Positions 1 through 9,093 of a stretch of DNA of 64,000 nt are shown piece after piece. The translations under genes and the position numbers were made by a program. The stretch comes from Poriferisodalis multihospitum (GTDB lineage Bacteria > Actinomycetota > Acidimicrobiia > Acidimicrobiales > Poriferisodalaceae), in the NCBI GenBank assembly GCA_028278755.1, contig JAPYOI010000062.1:1-64000 (forward strand). The letters run 5' to 3'. The notes under the pieces are model-generated. The model saw only the letters and a program-made list of their open reading frames with translations. It was not told the DNA's origin and made no database searches. How positions within the stretch are numbered: the stretch's first letter is position 1; each line of letters starts with the position of its first letter.

Positions 1-16
1 GGGCGGCTCGCGCAGG

Positions 17-22
17 TAACTT
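17..22 (+). promoter_or_regulatory. -10 box TAACTT for leaderless ArsC-Sec
   Basis: TAACTT ends 7 nt before the ATG at 30. This is the spacing expected when transcription starts at the start codon, and it supports that ATG. Confidence 0.6.
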
Positions 23-29
23 CGGCCTC

Positions 30-389
30 ATGGACGAGGTGACCATCTATCACAACCCGCATTGAAACTCTTCCCGGAATGCCTTGGCGGTCGCCGAGGA
101 AGCTGGGGTCGAGGCCGACGTCGTCCTGTATATGAAGACGCCGCCCGACCGGGACACGCTCGAACACTTGGTGTCGATACTCGAGGACCCCGTCGAAGAT
201 CTGGTGCGTAAGGACTCGCAGTTCAAGAAGCTGAACCTGAACGCTGACGACTACGTCGGCAATCCCGACGCAGTGGTGGAGCTGCTGAGCCAGCGCAAGG
301 CGCTCATGCAGCGACCGGTGGTCGTGCGCGGCAACCGGGCCATCGTCGGACGTCCGAAGGGTCGCATCGCCGAGCTCCTGGCCGACTGA
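30..389 (+). CDS. ArsC/Spx-family selenoprotein (arsenate reductase-like), Sec at codon 12
   Basis: This is a 119-residue thioredoxin-fold protein of the glutaredoxin-dependent ArsC/YffB family. From the ATG at 30 the frame reads MDEVTIYHNPH, then TGA (63-65), then NSSRNALAVAEEAG, and stays open to 389. The TGA lies exactly where the family has its catalytic Cys in the HNPxCxxSR motif. The C-terminal MQRPVVV and GRPKGR motifs are intact, so the rest of the protein is under selection. A SECIS-like hairpin follows at 82-99 and selD lies 6 kb downstream, so I read the TGA as selenocysteine. The ATG is preceded by a leaderless -10 box. The role is probably a thiol/selenol oxidoreductase; whether arsenate is the substrate cannot be seen. 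gcvT follows 19 nt after the stop. The alternative is a nonsense mutation or a sequencing error. Confidence 0.85.
82..99 (+). promoter_or_regulatory. bacterial SECIS element in the ArsC-Sec mRNA
   Basis: The RNA folds CCUUGGC / GGUC loop / GCCGAGG, a 7-bp stem with one G-U pair and an apical loop beginning GGU. The loop starts 24 nt after the UGA at 63-65, inside the 16-37 nt window usual for bacterial SECIS elements bound by SelB. Confidence 0.75.
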
Positions 390-408
390 AGCTGAGCCGG
401 ACCGGTTG

Positions 409-1551
409 ATGACTGACGCCAACAGCGGCGTACGTACCCCGCTGTTCGACCTGCACACCGAACTCGGCGGCCGGATGGTCAACTTCGGCGGTCATGCGCT
501 GCCCATGCGCTACGGCGACGGCACCGTTGCCGAGCACCGCGCCACACGCACGATGGCGGGACTGTTCGATGTCAGCCACATGGGCATTGTCGAGCTGCGC
601 CCCGCGGCCGGAGACGACGTGCCTGATGTGGCAGCCTGGCTGGAACGCCGCGTGCCGGGCGCTATCACGAGCCTCGCATCGGGACGGATGAGGTACACGC
701 AGTTCACGACGGCTGCAGGCGGCGTGCTCGATGACCTGATCGTGTCGTGTCATGCCGATTGTCTGCGCATTGTGGTCAATGCGGTGCGCACCGACGCCGA
801 CCTGTCGATGCTGCGGGAAGCCAACGGCGGCGGCGACGACGGCCGTGTGCGCATCGAAGTCCGCACCGATCTGGCGCTCATTGCGCTGCAGGGGCCCGCA
901 GCCGTCGACGTGCTGGATCGCTGGGCGCCGGCAGCCGCAGACCTAGCGTTCATGTCGACCTCCACGCTGCCGATCGACGGGGTCGAGTGCGAGGTGTCGC
1001 GCTGCGGGTACACCGGCGAGGACGGGTTCGAAGTCGCCATTCCTGCGAGCGAGGCGACCCATATCGCACGGCTGCTGTTGGGAAGCGACGAAGTGTCGCC
1101 GGCAGGGCTCGGCGCCCGCGACACGCTGCGACTCGAGGCAGGCCTGCCGCTGGTCGGCCACGAACTCACCGAGGCGACGACCCCGGCCGAGGCCGGACTG
1201 GGCTGGTCGATCCCGAAGCGCCGGCGCGCCGAGGCCAGCTTCCCCGGCGCGGAGATCATCACGGCGCAGCTACGTGACGGGCCGCCGCGCCAGCGGGTCG
1301 GCATCGCAGCCACCGGCCGCCGGCCGATTCGCGACGGCGCCGCTCTGAGCACCTCCGACGGCACCAGCGTCGGCATGGTGACCAGCGGCGGCTTCGGCCC
1401 TACCGTCGAAGCACCGATCGCCATGGCCTACGTAGCGGCCGAGCACTCGGCAGACGGCACAGAGCTGTTCGCCCAGGGCCGCAAGGGTCCTGAGCCGTGC
1501 CAGGTCGCCCCGCTGCCGTTCGCGGAGCACCGCTACTGGCGACCGTCGTGA
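409..1551 (+). CDS. gcvT: Aminomethyltransferase (glycine cleavage T protein)
   Basis: GcvT moves the aminomethyl carbon from the lipoyl arm of GcvH to tetrahydrofolate, releasing ammonia. The 380-residue length is normal. Family motifs GLFDVSHMG near the N-terminus and YTGEDGFE in the middle are present, with the C-terminal barrel domain complete. I chose the ATG at 409; a TTG lies directly upstream at 406. gcvP follows on the same strand after about 70 nt, while gcvH is 24 kb away with garA. The L protein is not in the window. Confidence 0.95.
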   Translation: MTDANSGVRTPLFDLHTELGGRMVNFGGHALPMRYGDGTVAEHRATRTMAGLFDVSHMGIVELRPAAGDDVPDVAAWLERRVPGAITSLASGRMRYTQFTTAAGGVLDDLIVSCHADCLRIVVNAVRTDADLSMLREANGGGDDGRVRIEVRTDLALIALQGPAAVDVLDRWAPAAADLAFMSTSTLPIDGVECEVSRCGYTGEDGFEVAIPASEATHIARLLLGSDEVSPAGLGARDTLRLEAGLPLVGHELTEATTPAEAGLGWSIPKRRRAEASFPGAEIITAQLRDGPPRQRVGIAATGRRPIRDGAALSTSDGTSVGMVTSGGFGPTVEAPIAMAYVAAEHSADGTELFAQGRKGPEPCQVAPLPFAEHRYWRPS

Positions 1552-1620
1552 TGACAGACGGAGCTATGGCACTGACGATGAACGAGACCGCACGAGGCCC
1601 CTTGCACGGAGGCATGGCGC

Positions 1621-4530
1621 ATGAGTGAACCCCCGGTACCTACGAGCGCAGAAGGGGCATTTGCAGCACGTCACATCGGCCTGCAGCCCGACGACGTCGC
1701 CGTGATGCTCAAGCGCCTCGGGTTCGGCTCGCTCAGCGACCTCATCGATGCCGCCGTACCAGCCGAGATCCGGATCGACGAGCCGATCGTGCTCGACGGC
1801 ATCGACCGTCCCCTTACCGAGACGGAAGCCACTGCGGCGATGCACTGGCTGGCCAATGCCAACACGCAGGTGCACTCGTTGATCGGGCTGGGCTACTACG
1901 GCACGCTCACGCCCGCAGTCATCCGGCGCGGCGTGCTGGAAGACCCGTCGTGGTACACGGCATATACGCCGTACCAGCCCGAGATCTCCCAAGGGCGGCT
2001 CGAAGCGCTGCTCAACTACCAGACGATGGTGTGCGACCTAGTGGGAATGGAGATCGCCAACTCATCACTGCTCTGCGAAGGCACTGCGGCTGCTGAGGCA
2101 ATGGCCATGGCCCGCCGCATCACGCGCAGCGGGCCGGACTGCTTCTTCGTCGATGCCGACTGCCATCCCCAGGTCATCGATGTGGTTCGCACACGTGCCC
2201 AGCCGCTCGGCATCGACATCATGGTGGGCGACCCGGCGACCGATCTGGCACCTGCCGAGGTGTACGGCGCGTTGCTGGCCTACCCCGGCAGCAGCGGCGC
2301 TGTCCGCAACCTTCAACCGGTGATCGAAGCTCTGCACGGCACGGGCGCTATTGCGGCCGTCACGGCCGACCTGCTCGCATGCTGTGTGCTGCAGCCACCC
2401 GGCGAGCAGGGCGCCGACATCGTCGTGGGCAGCTCGCAGCGCTTCGGTGTGCCGCTCGGCTTCGGCGGTCCGCATGCGGCATTCTTGGCAACCAGCGAGA
2501 AGCACCGCCGCTCGATGCCGGGGCGGCTCGTGGGCGTCTCGGTGGACGCAGCCGGCAGGACCGCCTACCGGCTGGCGTTGCAGACCCGTGAGCAGCACAT
2601 ACGGCGCGAGAGGGCCACCAGCAACATCTGCACCGCCCAGGTGCTGCTGGCGGTAGTGGCCTCGATGTATGCGGTGTGGCACGGCCCTGACGGCCTGGGC
2701 GAGATCGCTGGACGGGTGCACCGGCTGACAGCAGCACTCGCCGCCGGCCTGCGCAACTCGGGCTTGCGTGTGCGCAACGACACCTTCTTTGACACGCTGA
2801 CGGTGGAGGTCCCCGCCGCCGCCGATGAGGTGCTGGCGGCAGCGCTCGCAGCGGGTTTCAACCTGCGCCGCGTCGACGCCGACACGGTCAGCATCTCGCT
2901 CGACGAGACCTGCGACGAAGCGACGGCCGCCCACCTCCTAGGTGCATTCGGCACTACCGCGGACGGCAGGTCTGCCGATGTCGGCACGGTGGCAGAGCTG
3001 GCCACGTCGGCACCGTCGGGTATCGCGCGCGAGCTACGGCGCACCAGCGAATTCCTCACGCACCCCACCTTCGGTTCGTACCGCTCTGAGACCGAGATGA
3101 TGCGCTACCTGCGCCGTCTGGCCTCGTTCGACGTGGCGCTGGACCGCTCGATGATCCCGCTGGGCAGCTGCACGATGAAGCTCAACGCCGCGGCGGAGAT
3201 GACACCGATCACCTGGCCGCAGTTCGCCGACATCCACCCGTTCGCGCCGAACGACCAGTGGGAGGGCTACCGCCAGATCATCGCCGACCTCGAACGATGG
3301 CTGGCGGCCATCACCGGCTACGACGCCGTGTCGTTGCAGCCCAACGCCGGCTCCCAGGGCGAACTGGCCGGGCTGCTCGCCATCCGGGGCTACCACGACG
3401 ACCGTGGCGACACCCACCGCACGGTGTGCCTCATCCCCTCCTCCGCGCACGGCACCAACGCCGCGTCGGCCGTGATGGCCGGCATGCGGGTGGTAGTGGT
3501 GGGCTGCACCGACGACGGCGATGTCGACCTCGACGATCTCGACGCCAAGATCGCCGAGCACGGCGAGGAGCTGGCCGCGTTCATGGCCACCTATCCCTCC
3601 ACGCATGGCGTCTACGAGGACGGCATCCGGCAGGTCTGTCTCAAGGTGCACGAAGCGGGCGGGCAGGTCTATGTGGACGGCGCCAACCTCAACGCCCTTG
3701 TCGGGCTCGCCGCACCTGGCACCTTCGGCGCCGACGTCAGCCACCTCAACCTGCACAAGACGTTCTGCATTCCCCACGGCGGCGGCGGGCCGGGCATCGG
3801 GCCAGTGGCGTGCCGCCTGCACCTGGCCAAATACCTGCCCAACCACCCGCTGGCACCCGATGCAGGCCCCGAGACCGGCCCAGGCGCCATCTCATCGGCG
3901 CCCTGGGGCTCTGCGGGCATCCTGCCGATCCCGTGGATGTATATCGCCATGATGGGCGTGGAGGGCCTCGCCCAAGCCACCCAGACGGCGATTCTGTCGG
4001 CGAACTACCTCGCCTCGCGGCTCGGCGAGCACTTCCCGATCCTGTACCAGGGCCGCTACGGCCTCGTAGCGCACGAGTGCATCGTGGACCTGCGGCCGTA
4101 CTCGGAGTGGGCCAGCGTGGACGACGTGGCCAAGCGGCTCATCGACTTCGGCTTCCACGCCCCGACGATGTCGTTCCCGGTTGCGGGGACGCTGATGATC
4201 GAGCCGACCGAGAGCGAGTCGCTCACGGAGATCGACCGGTTCTGCGATGCGATGGCGACGATCCGATCCGAGATCGACAGGGTTGCGCGCGGCGAGTGGC
4301 CCGCTGATGACAACCCGCTCGCCAACGCACCCCACACAGCCATCGACGTGCTGGCCGACGAATGGGATCACCCCTACACGCGTGCCGAGGGCGCGTATCC
4401 GGCGGGCACCAAGGTGGCGACGCTCGTTGCCGACAAGTACTGGCCACCGGTCAGCCGCATCGACGGTGCCTACGGCGACCGCAACCTGATGTGCGCCTGC
4501 CCCGACCCCCGCGCCTTCGAAACTGACTGA
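1621..4530 (+). CDS. gcvP: Glycine dehydrogenase (decarboxylating), glycine cleavage P protein
   Basis: This 969-residue fused P protein is the PLP enzyme that decarboxylates glycine and loads the aminomethyl group onto GcvH. The PLP lysine lies in NLHKTF at about residue 713, followed by the glycine-rich GGGGPG stretch. The N-terminal half (AARHIG...) is complete, so this is the one-chain form rather than GcvPA/GcvPB. A GGAGG Shine-Dalgarno at 1608-1612 sits 8 nt before the ATG at 1621. It forms a unit with gcvT just upstream. Confidence 0.97.
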   Translation: MSEPPVPTSAEGAFAARHIGLQPDDVAVMLKRLGFGSLSDLIDAAVPAEIRIDEPIVLDGIDRPLTETEATAAMHWLANANTQVHSLIGLGYYGTLTPAVIRRGVLEDPSWYTAYTPYQPEISQGRLEALLNYQTMVCDLVGMEIANSSLLCEGTAAAEAMAMARRITRSGPDCFFVDADCHPQVIDVVRTRAQPLGIDIMVGDPATDLAPAEVYGALLAYPGSSGAVRNLQPVIEALHGTGAIAAVTADLLACCVLQPPGEQGADIVVGSSQRFGVPLGFGGPHAAFLATSEKHRRSMPGRLVGVSVDAAGRTAYRLALQTREQHIRRERATSNICTAQVLLAVVASMYAVWHGPDGLGEIAGRVHRLTAALAAGLRNSGLRVRNDTFFDTLTVEVPAAADEVLAAALAAGFNLRRVDADTVSISLDETCDEATAAHLLGAFGTTADGRSADVGTVAELATSAPSGIARELRRTSEFLTHPTFGSYRSETEMMRYLRRLASFDVALDRSMIPLGSCTMKLNAAAEMTPITWPQFADIHPFAPNDQWEGYRQIIADLERWLAAITGYDAVSLQPNAGSQGELAGLLAIRGYHDDRGDTHRTVCLIPSSAHGTNAASAVMAGMRVVVVGCTDDGDVDLDDLDAKIAEHGEELAAFMATYPSTHGVYEDGIRQVCLKVHEAGGQVYVDGANLNALVGLAAPGTFGADVSHLNLHKTFCIPHGGGGPGIGPVACRLHLAKYLPNHPLAPDAGPETGPGAISSAPWGSAGILPIPWMYIAMMGVEGLAQATQTAILSANYLASRLGEHFPILYQGRYGLVAHECIVDLRPYSEWASVDDVAKRLIDFGFHAPTMSFPVAGTLMIEPTESESLTEIDRFCDAMATIRSEIDRVARGEWPADDNPLANAPHTAIDVLADEWDHPYTRAEGAYPAGTKVATLVADKYWPPVSRIDGAYGDRNLMCACPDPRAFETD

Positions 4531-4542
4531 CCTCGGCGCGCC

Positions 4543-4548
4543 TAGCGT
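4543..4548 (+). promoter_or_regulatory. -10 box TAGCGT, leaderless start of the DinB-like gene
   Basis: TAGCGT ends 6 nt before the ATG at 4555, so the gene has its own promoter although it lies only 24 nt after gcvP. Confidence 0.6.
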
Positions 4549-4554
4549 TCGGGC

Positions 4555-5271
4555 ATGGCACGAGTCGATCCTTCAGTGCTGGAGATGCCGGACGATGCTG
4601 CGGCCGGCACGATGCCGTACTTCTCCCACATCGACACGTGGCTGCGCGCCGAAATCAACGGGCTCACCGAAGAACAGCTCGACCTCGACGACCAGTCTCC
4701 CGACCGGGAGCTGATGTGGTGGTCGATCCGGCGGCAGATCAGCCACATCGCCTGGGTGTCGCTGATCTTCGCGAAGCGCCGTTGCGGGCTGCTGCTGTGG
4801 CCCGACGGCGACATTCCCGAACCGATCGTGTGGTCGGAGCATCACCAGGGGCGCAACAACAAGCACGGGCTGCGGCTGGATCCTGGGTTGTTCTGGGACG
4901 TGCCCGATCTGCTCGACAAGCTGGACCTGGGCCTGAGCTGGATGCGCTACGTGGTTGCTTCCCATCCGGTGGAGACGTTCCGCGAGATGGTGGAGTCGCG
5001 TCACAGCACGCTTTTCTGGGATGACGCCATCACGGTGCTTCCCCGGGGGGCTTGGCATGATCCAGACGACGAGCGGATGATCGTGAACACGCTCGAGTGC
5101 GCGATCTGGATGCTCTTCTACGAGATGGCTTCGCACATCCGCTCCATCCAGCGGATCAAGGAGATCCAGGGGCTGGCATCGGCTGTCGATCTGGCGCGCT
5201 TCGGCTACCTGCGTCTCCCCCACTACTGGGGCGAGACCGACGCGCCCGCGCCCAGCATCACCAAGCTGTAG
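4555..5271 (+). CDS. DinB-like four-helix protein
   Basis: The 238-residue protein has the layout of the DinB/YfiT-like superfamily: a helix with LxxEINGLTEEQLD near the N-terminus, a histidine in QISHIAW around residue 66, and a late histidine in MASHIRSI. Such histidines usually form the three-ligand metal site of this fold. Many actinobacterial members are mycothiol-dependent transferases, and mycothione reductase at 9094 shows mycothiol is present here. The substrate is unknown. The family assignment is by fold pattern and is moderate. Confidence 0.55.
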   Translation: MARVDPSVLEMPDDAAAGTMPYFSHIDTWLRAEINGLTEEQLDLDDQSPDRELMWWSIRRQISHIAWVSLIFAKRRCGLLLWPDGDIPEPIVWSEHHQGRNNKHGLRLDPGLFWDVPDLLDKLDLGLSWMRYVVASHPVETFREMVESRHSTLFWDDAITVLPRGAWHDPDDERMIVNTLECAIWMLFYEMASHIRSIQRIKEIQGLASAVDLARFGYLRLPHYWGETDAPAPSITKL

Positions 5272-5297
5272 CCCGCGCGGACCCCGAAGCAGTCGAC

Positions 5298-6224
5298 ATG
5301 GCGACACCGAAGATCATTCTCGACTGCGATCCGGGCCACGACGATGCGGTGGCGATCCTGCTCGCGGCCCGCGAGTGCAACGTGCTGGCGATCACGACGG
5401 TGTCGGGGAACGCACCGCTCGAGATGACTACGGCAAACGCGCTGCTGTTGTGCCAGCTCGCCGGGCTCGACATTCCGGTGCATGCGGGCGCAGACCAGCC
5501 GCTGCTGGTGCCCGCAGCCCACGCGCCGCGTGCCCATGGGGCGACCGGACTCGACGGACCGCCGCGCCCCGACGTATACCTCAAGGCTGCGAGCAACGAC
5601 GCAGTCGACGTGATCATCAAGACAGCGCGAGCCCACGACGACGTGTGGCTCGTGCCAGTCGGGCCGCTCACCAACATCGCGCTGGCCATCCGCCAGGCGC
5701 CCGACATCGTCGAGCGGGTGGCCGGAATCTCGCTCATGGGCGGCGCTATCGGGCCGGGCAATGTCACGCCGACCGCCGAGTTCAACATCTGGGCGGATCC
5801 CCATGCTGCCCAGATCGTGTTCGCCGCCGGGGTGCCGCTGGTGCGCATGGCAGGGCTCAACCTCACCCACCAACTGTGCGTCGGGCCCAGCGAAACCGCC
5901 GCTCTGCGGGCGCAGAGCGGCATCGTGCCCGAGTTCGTGGCGGATCTGTTCGACTTCTACCTCGCCGGCTACCGCGAACGCGCCGGATTGGATGCCGCAC
6001 CCATGCACGATCCGTGTGCAGTGCTCGCCGTGACGCACCCCGAGCTGTTCACCTTCGGCAACCGCCATGTCAACGTCGAGACAACCGGCAAACTCACGCG
6101 CGGCATGACGGTGGCCGACGAGCGGCCCGGCACCGACGCCGTGCCCAACTGCGAGGTCGCGTACAGCATCGACGCCGCTCCAGCGCTCGAACTCATCATC
6201 GACGCCATCCGCAGCTACGGCTAA
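5298..6224 (+). CDS. Inosine/uridine-preferring nucleoside hydrolase family protein
   Basis: This 308-residue protein carries the IUNH signature DCDPGHDDA at residues 9-17, whose aspartates bind Ca2+ and ribose. Later it has the GGA..GPGNVTPTAEFN segment with the conserved Asn/Glu ribose contacts. It should cleave the N-glycosidic bond of a ribonucleoside for base salvage. Which base it prefers cannot be told from the sequence. The start is the ATG right before ATPKIILDCD. It ends in frame 63 nt before the selD start. Confidence 0.85.
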   Translation: MATPKIILDCDPGHDDAVAILLAARECNVLAITTVSGNAPLEMTTANALLLCQLAGLDIPVHAGADQPLLVPAAHAPRAHGATGLDGPPRPDVYLKAASNDAVDVIIKTARAHDDVWLVPVGPLTNIALAIRQAPDIVERVAGISLMGGAIGPGNVTPTAEFNIWADPHAAQIVFAAGVPLVRMAGLNLTHQLCVGPSETAALRAQSGIVPEFVADLFDFYLAGYRERAGLDAAPMHDPCAVLAVTHPELFTFGNRHVNVETTGKLTRGMTVADERPGTDAVPNCEVAYSIDAAPALELIIDAIRSYG

Positions 6225-6274
6225 ATTCCATTGCTCGAGACGGCAACGAGACACACCATCGGGGACGGTCTCGG

Positions 6275-6280
6275 TACCGT
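6275..6280 (+). promoter_or_regulatory. -10 box TACCGT, leaderless selD start
   Basis: TACCGT ends 7 nt before the GTG at 6288. It is the main support for that start, because no Shine-Dalgarno is visible. Confidence 0.6.
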
Positions 6281-6287
6281 TGCCGCT

Positions 6288-7412
6288 GTGCCCACCGACA
6301 GCACTGCGAACAGCCCAGCGTTCCGGCTGAGCCAGTACAGCCATGGTGCGGGCTGAGCGTGCAAGCTCGGACCCTCCGAGCTGGCGCAGGTTCTGCGCCA
6401 TCTGACTCCCCCGTCGCACCCGGATCTGGTGGTCGGCACCGATACCAGTGACGATGCCGCCGTGTGGCGGCTTGACGGCGACCGGCTGCTGGTGACGTCG
6501 ACTGATTTCTTCGCGCCGATCGTCGACGATGCGCGCACGTGGGGGCGCATTGCGGCCGCCAACGCCGCCAGCGACATCTACGCCATGGGTGCCAGCCCGC
6601 TGTTCGCCCTCAACCTGGCGGCTTGGCCCCGCGATGTGCTCCCATTGGACTTGCTGGGCGAGGTGCTCGCCGGCGGTGCGGATGCCGCGGCAGACGGCGG
6701 CTGGGTGGTGGCCGGCGGTCACACGATCGACGGGCCAGAGCCGGTCTATGGCATGTCGGTCACCGGCACCATCGCATCTGCTGCCGGGGAAACAGGTCTG
6801 CTCACCAATGCCGGCGGGCGGCCGGGCCAGACGCTCGTGCTCACCAAGCCGCTCGGCACCGGTCTGCTGGCGACCGCGCTCAAGCGTTCCGGCCCTGAGG
6901 CCACTGAGCCGGGTGGTGATCTGCATGCGGCCTATGAGGCCGGCGTGGCCGAGATGTGCCGACTCAACGACGCAGCCGCCGCCGCAGCAATCAAGGCGGG
7001 AGCCACCGCGGCCACCGATGTCACCGGCTTCGGACTTCTGGGACACCTCGCAGAGCTCGCCGCGGCCAGCAACGTGAACGCCGTGCTCGATGCCGGCGTA
7101 GTGCCGCTGCTGCCCGATGTCATCGGGTTCGCGACCGGCGGCTTCGTACCCGGCGGCACCGGACGCAATCTGGATCACCTCGCTGAGCGCCTCGACGGCG
7201 GTGACGAGCTCACCCGCAGCGTGCTCGGAGACCCGCAGACCTCGGGCGGCCTGCTGTTCAGCTGCGACCCCCAACGCGCCGTCGGGGCAATGCGCGAGCT
7301 GCGCGGCAACGGGCACGACGCCGCAGTGATCGGCGAACTCACGAGCGGCAGCCGCGGCACGATCACGATTGCCGGTGCCGTCGCCGGAGGCACCGCCCTA
7401 AACGCCAACTGA
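6288..7412 (+). CDS. selD: Selenide, water dikinase (selenophosphate synthetase), Sec-containing
   Basis: SelD makes selenophosphate, the selenium donor for Sec-tRNA, from selenide and ATP. From the GTG at 6288 the frame reads ...LSQYSHGAG, TGA at 6354-6356 (codon 23), then ACKLGP, and is open to 7412 (374 residues). The TGA replaces the catalytic Cys of the GxGCxCK motif, with the essential Lys three residues on; Sec here is well known in SelD. Downstream motifs are intact (TSTDFFAPIVDD, aligning with the ATP/Mg2+ region; AAANAASDIYAMG; TDVTGFG; DPQTSGGLL). A gene caller that honours the TGA would start at the GTG at 6429 and lose the active site. A GGU-loop SECIS lies at 6382-6400. The nucleotidyltransferase gene follows 8 nt after the stop. 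Confidence 0.95.
6365..6400 (+). promoter_or_regulatory. bacterial SECIS region of selD (two stacked hairpins)
   Basis: Two perfect hairpins follow the UGA at 6354-6356. The first (6365-6381) is GCUCGGA / CCC / UCCGAGC and lacks a GGU loop. The second (6382-6400) is UGGCGCA / GGUUC / UGCGCCA; its GGU-bearing loop starts 33 nt after the UGA. The second has the expected SelB loop feature; the first may help present it. Confidence 0.7.
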
Positions 7413-7420
7413 GGTTCACC

Positions 7421-8074
7421 GTGGTCGCGTCAGCTAGCACGACCAGCCATCGGGCAAGCGCAGCGACCGCCGCCGTATCGCTCTCGTCGTCAGGGAGCAC
7501 GCGGCAGCGGGGCGTGTTTCCCGGTTCATTCAACCCGCCCACCACCGCCCATCTGGCCATCAGCGAGGCCGTGGTCGGTCAGCACCGACTCGATGTACTC
7601 GTGTGGTCGGTCAGCCGGGTGGCACTCGCCAAGGAAGACGTGCAGCGCCCGCGGCTCGCCGACCGCATCGCCGTGCTCGAAGAGGTCGCCGCGCCGATCG
7701 ACTGGCTGGAGATCGATGTCACCGACGCGCAGCTGCTGTCGGACATCGCAGCCGGCTTTGACGTGATCGTGATGGGCGCCGACAAGTGGCAGCAGATCCA
7801 CGACCCGGTGTTCTACGGCAACGACCCAGCACAGCGGGACGCGTCAATCGCTGCACTGCCGGCGGTGGCGATTGCCGCCCGGCCGCCGCACGATTGCCCC
7901 GCCGAACTGGTGCTCAACCTGCCCGACTGGGTGGGCACCGTGTCGAGCACTCAGGCCCGCACCACCGACCCGGCGCTGATGGCACCCGAGGCGGCTCGCT
8001 TCGATGCCGAGACTGGAGCGTGGACCGACCCGGCGCGCTATGAGACCTGGCTGGCGCGCCAGCGAGGAAACTGA
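7421..8074 (+). CDS. Cytidylyltransferase-like nucleotidyltransferase (NadD/CoaD superfamily)
   Basis: The 217-residue protein contains GSFNPPTTAHLA, a (H/T)xGH-type motif of the nucleotidylyltransferase superfamily in which the usual final GH is AH. The C-terminal GTVSSTQAR matches the ISSTxIR motif of the same superfamily. It could transfer a nucleotidyl group to a small phosphate, as NadD does, but the altered motif means NadD itself is not assured. The GTG start at 7421 sits behind GAGG overlapping the selD stop region, so it is translated with selD. The first 30 residues are low-complexity. Confidence 0.65.
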   Translation: MVASASTTSHRASAATAAVSLSSSGSTRQRGVFPGSFNPPTTAHLAISEAVVGQHRLDVLVWSVSRVALAKEDVQRPRLADRIAVLEEVAAPIDWLEIDVTDAQLLSDIAAGFDVIVMGADKWQQIHDPVFYGNDPAQRDASIAALPAVAIAARPPHDCPAELVLNLPDWVGTVSSTQARTTDPALMAPEAARFDAETGAWTDPARYETWLARQRGN

Positions 8075-8082
8075 GCAACGTC

Positions 8083-9060
8083 ATGGACGAGATTCTGGAC
8101 GTGGACCTGCTGGCCTTCGAGCACGGTTCGCCGACCCGGCGCAGGGCGGTTACTGACGGCGTCATGGCCAGCCTGCGAACCGGCTTCGTCTATACCGCCC
8201 ACGACCTCTCGGGCGGCCTGCTCGACGACGCCTACGACGTGCTCGGCAGGTTCTTCGCGCTCGATCCCGATGCCAAGAGGCGCTACGTCGACGCGGAGTC
8301 CTTCGGCGCACGCGGCTACACCGGAGCGCTCACCGAAACGGCCGCCATCTCCGACCTGCCCGACTGGAAGGAGATGTTCAACTGGAGCGACCAGCCTCCG
8401 GCCGGCCACCCGCTCACCACCAGGTATGGGCGCTGGTACCGGCCGTCGATCTTCCCCGACGCCGACATCGCCGACGCCGGCACCATCCTCACCGAGTTCC
8501 ACCGGCGGCTCGTCGATCTGCAGCGGCGCTTCCTGCGCGTGATCGCTGAGGGCATCGGTGCCCACGAGACCTACTTCGACAGGATGACGACCTACGGCAC
8601 GCACCTGTCCCGGGCCATTCACTACCCGCCGATGTCGAGCGCCCCGAGCGGCGGCAGCGAGGGCCACATCTGGGCGGACGAGCACGCCGACATCAACCTC
8701 ATCACTGCCCTGCCCAGAGCGACCGACCGCGGGCTGCAGGTCCGTATCGATGGCGAATGGATAGATGCGGCGCCGCCGCATGATCACGTCATCATCAACT
8801 CGGGGATCATGCTGGAGCACGTCACCAATGGCCTGATCGGTGCCGGCTGGCATCGCGTCAAGGCCGACCCCGACCAGCACGACAGCCGCCTCAGCGTGGT
8901 GCAGTTCTGCCACCCCCGCCCGTCGACCATCCTCACGCCAGCGCCGTCGACGGTCACGCCAGAGCGACCCTGCCGCTATGAGGCAATCTCGGCCGAGGAT
9001 CGACTCGAAGAGGTGATCTGGGAGATCAACCTGATCCCCGACGCCCGCCGCATCGATTGA
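8083..9060 (+). CDS. 2-oxoglutarate/Fe(II)-dependent oxygenase, isopenicillin N synthase-like
   Basis: This 325-residue protein has the N-terminal DIOX_N-like region (GFVYTAHDLS; FFALDPDAKRRY) and then the catalytic core. The metal triad is visible as HADIN (His-x-Asp) near residue 205 and the later His in LEHVTNG. The Arg that holds 2-oxoglutarate lies in RLSVVQF. Members oxidise small molecules such as amino acids or flavonoid-like compounds. The substrate is not evident. It starts 8 nt after the nucleotidyltransferase stop and is convergent with mtr. Confidence 0.8.
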   Translation: MDEILDVDLLAFEHGSPTRRRAVTDGVMASLRTGFVYTAHDLSGGLLDDAYDVLGRFFALDPDAKRRYVDAESFGARGYTGALTETAAISDLPDWKEMFNWSDQPPAGHPLTTRYGRWYRPSIFPDADIADAGTILTEFHRRLVDLQRRFLRVIAEGIGAHETYFDRMTTYGTHLSRAIHYPPMSSAPSGGSEGHIWADEHADINLITALPRATDRGLQVRIDGEWIDAAPPHDHVIINSGIMLEHVTNGLIGAGWHRVKADPDQHDSRLSVVQFCHPRPSTILTPAPSTVTPERPCRYEAISAEDRLEEVIWEINLIPDARRID

Positions 9061-9093
9061 TCGCGGCAGGTCGAATAAGGCCAGGCCGCCCGG

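Noticed and set aside
6365..6381. First hairpin after the selD TGA taken as the SECIS by itself
   Set aside because: The stem is perfect but its loop is CCC without a GGU. The hairpin at 6382-6400 fits the rule shared with the other two genes better.
5223..7316. Long minus-strand open frame (697 codons) across the nucleoside hydrolase and selD genes
   Set aside because: It is a shadow caused by GC-rich codons of the real plus-strand genes. It shows no family motifs and is rich in His/Arg/Gly, as such shadows are.
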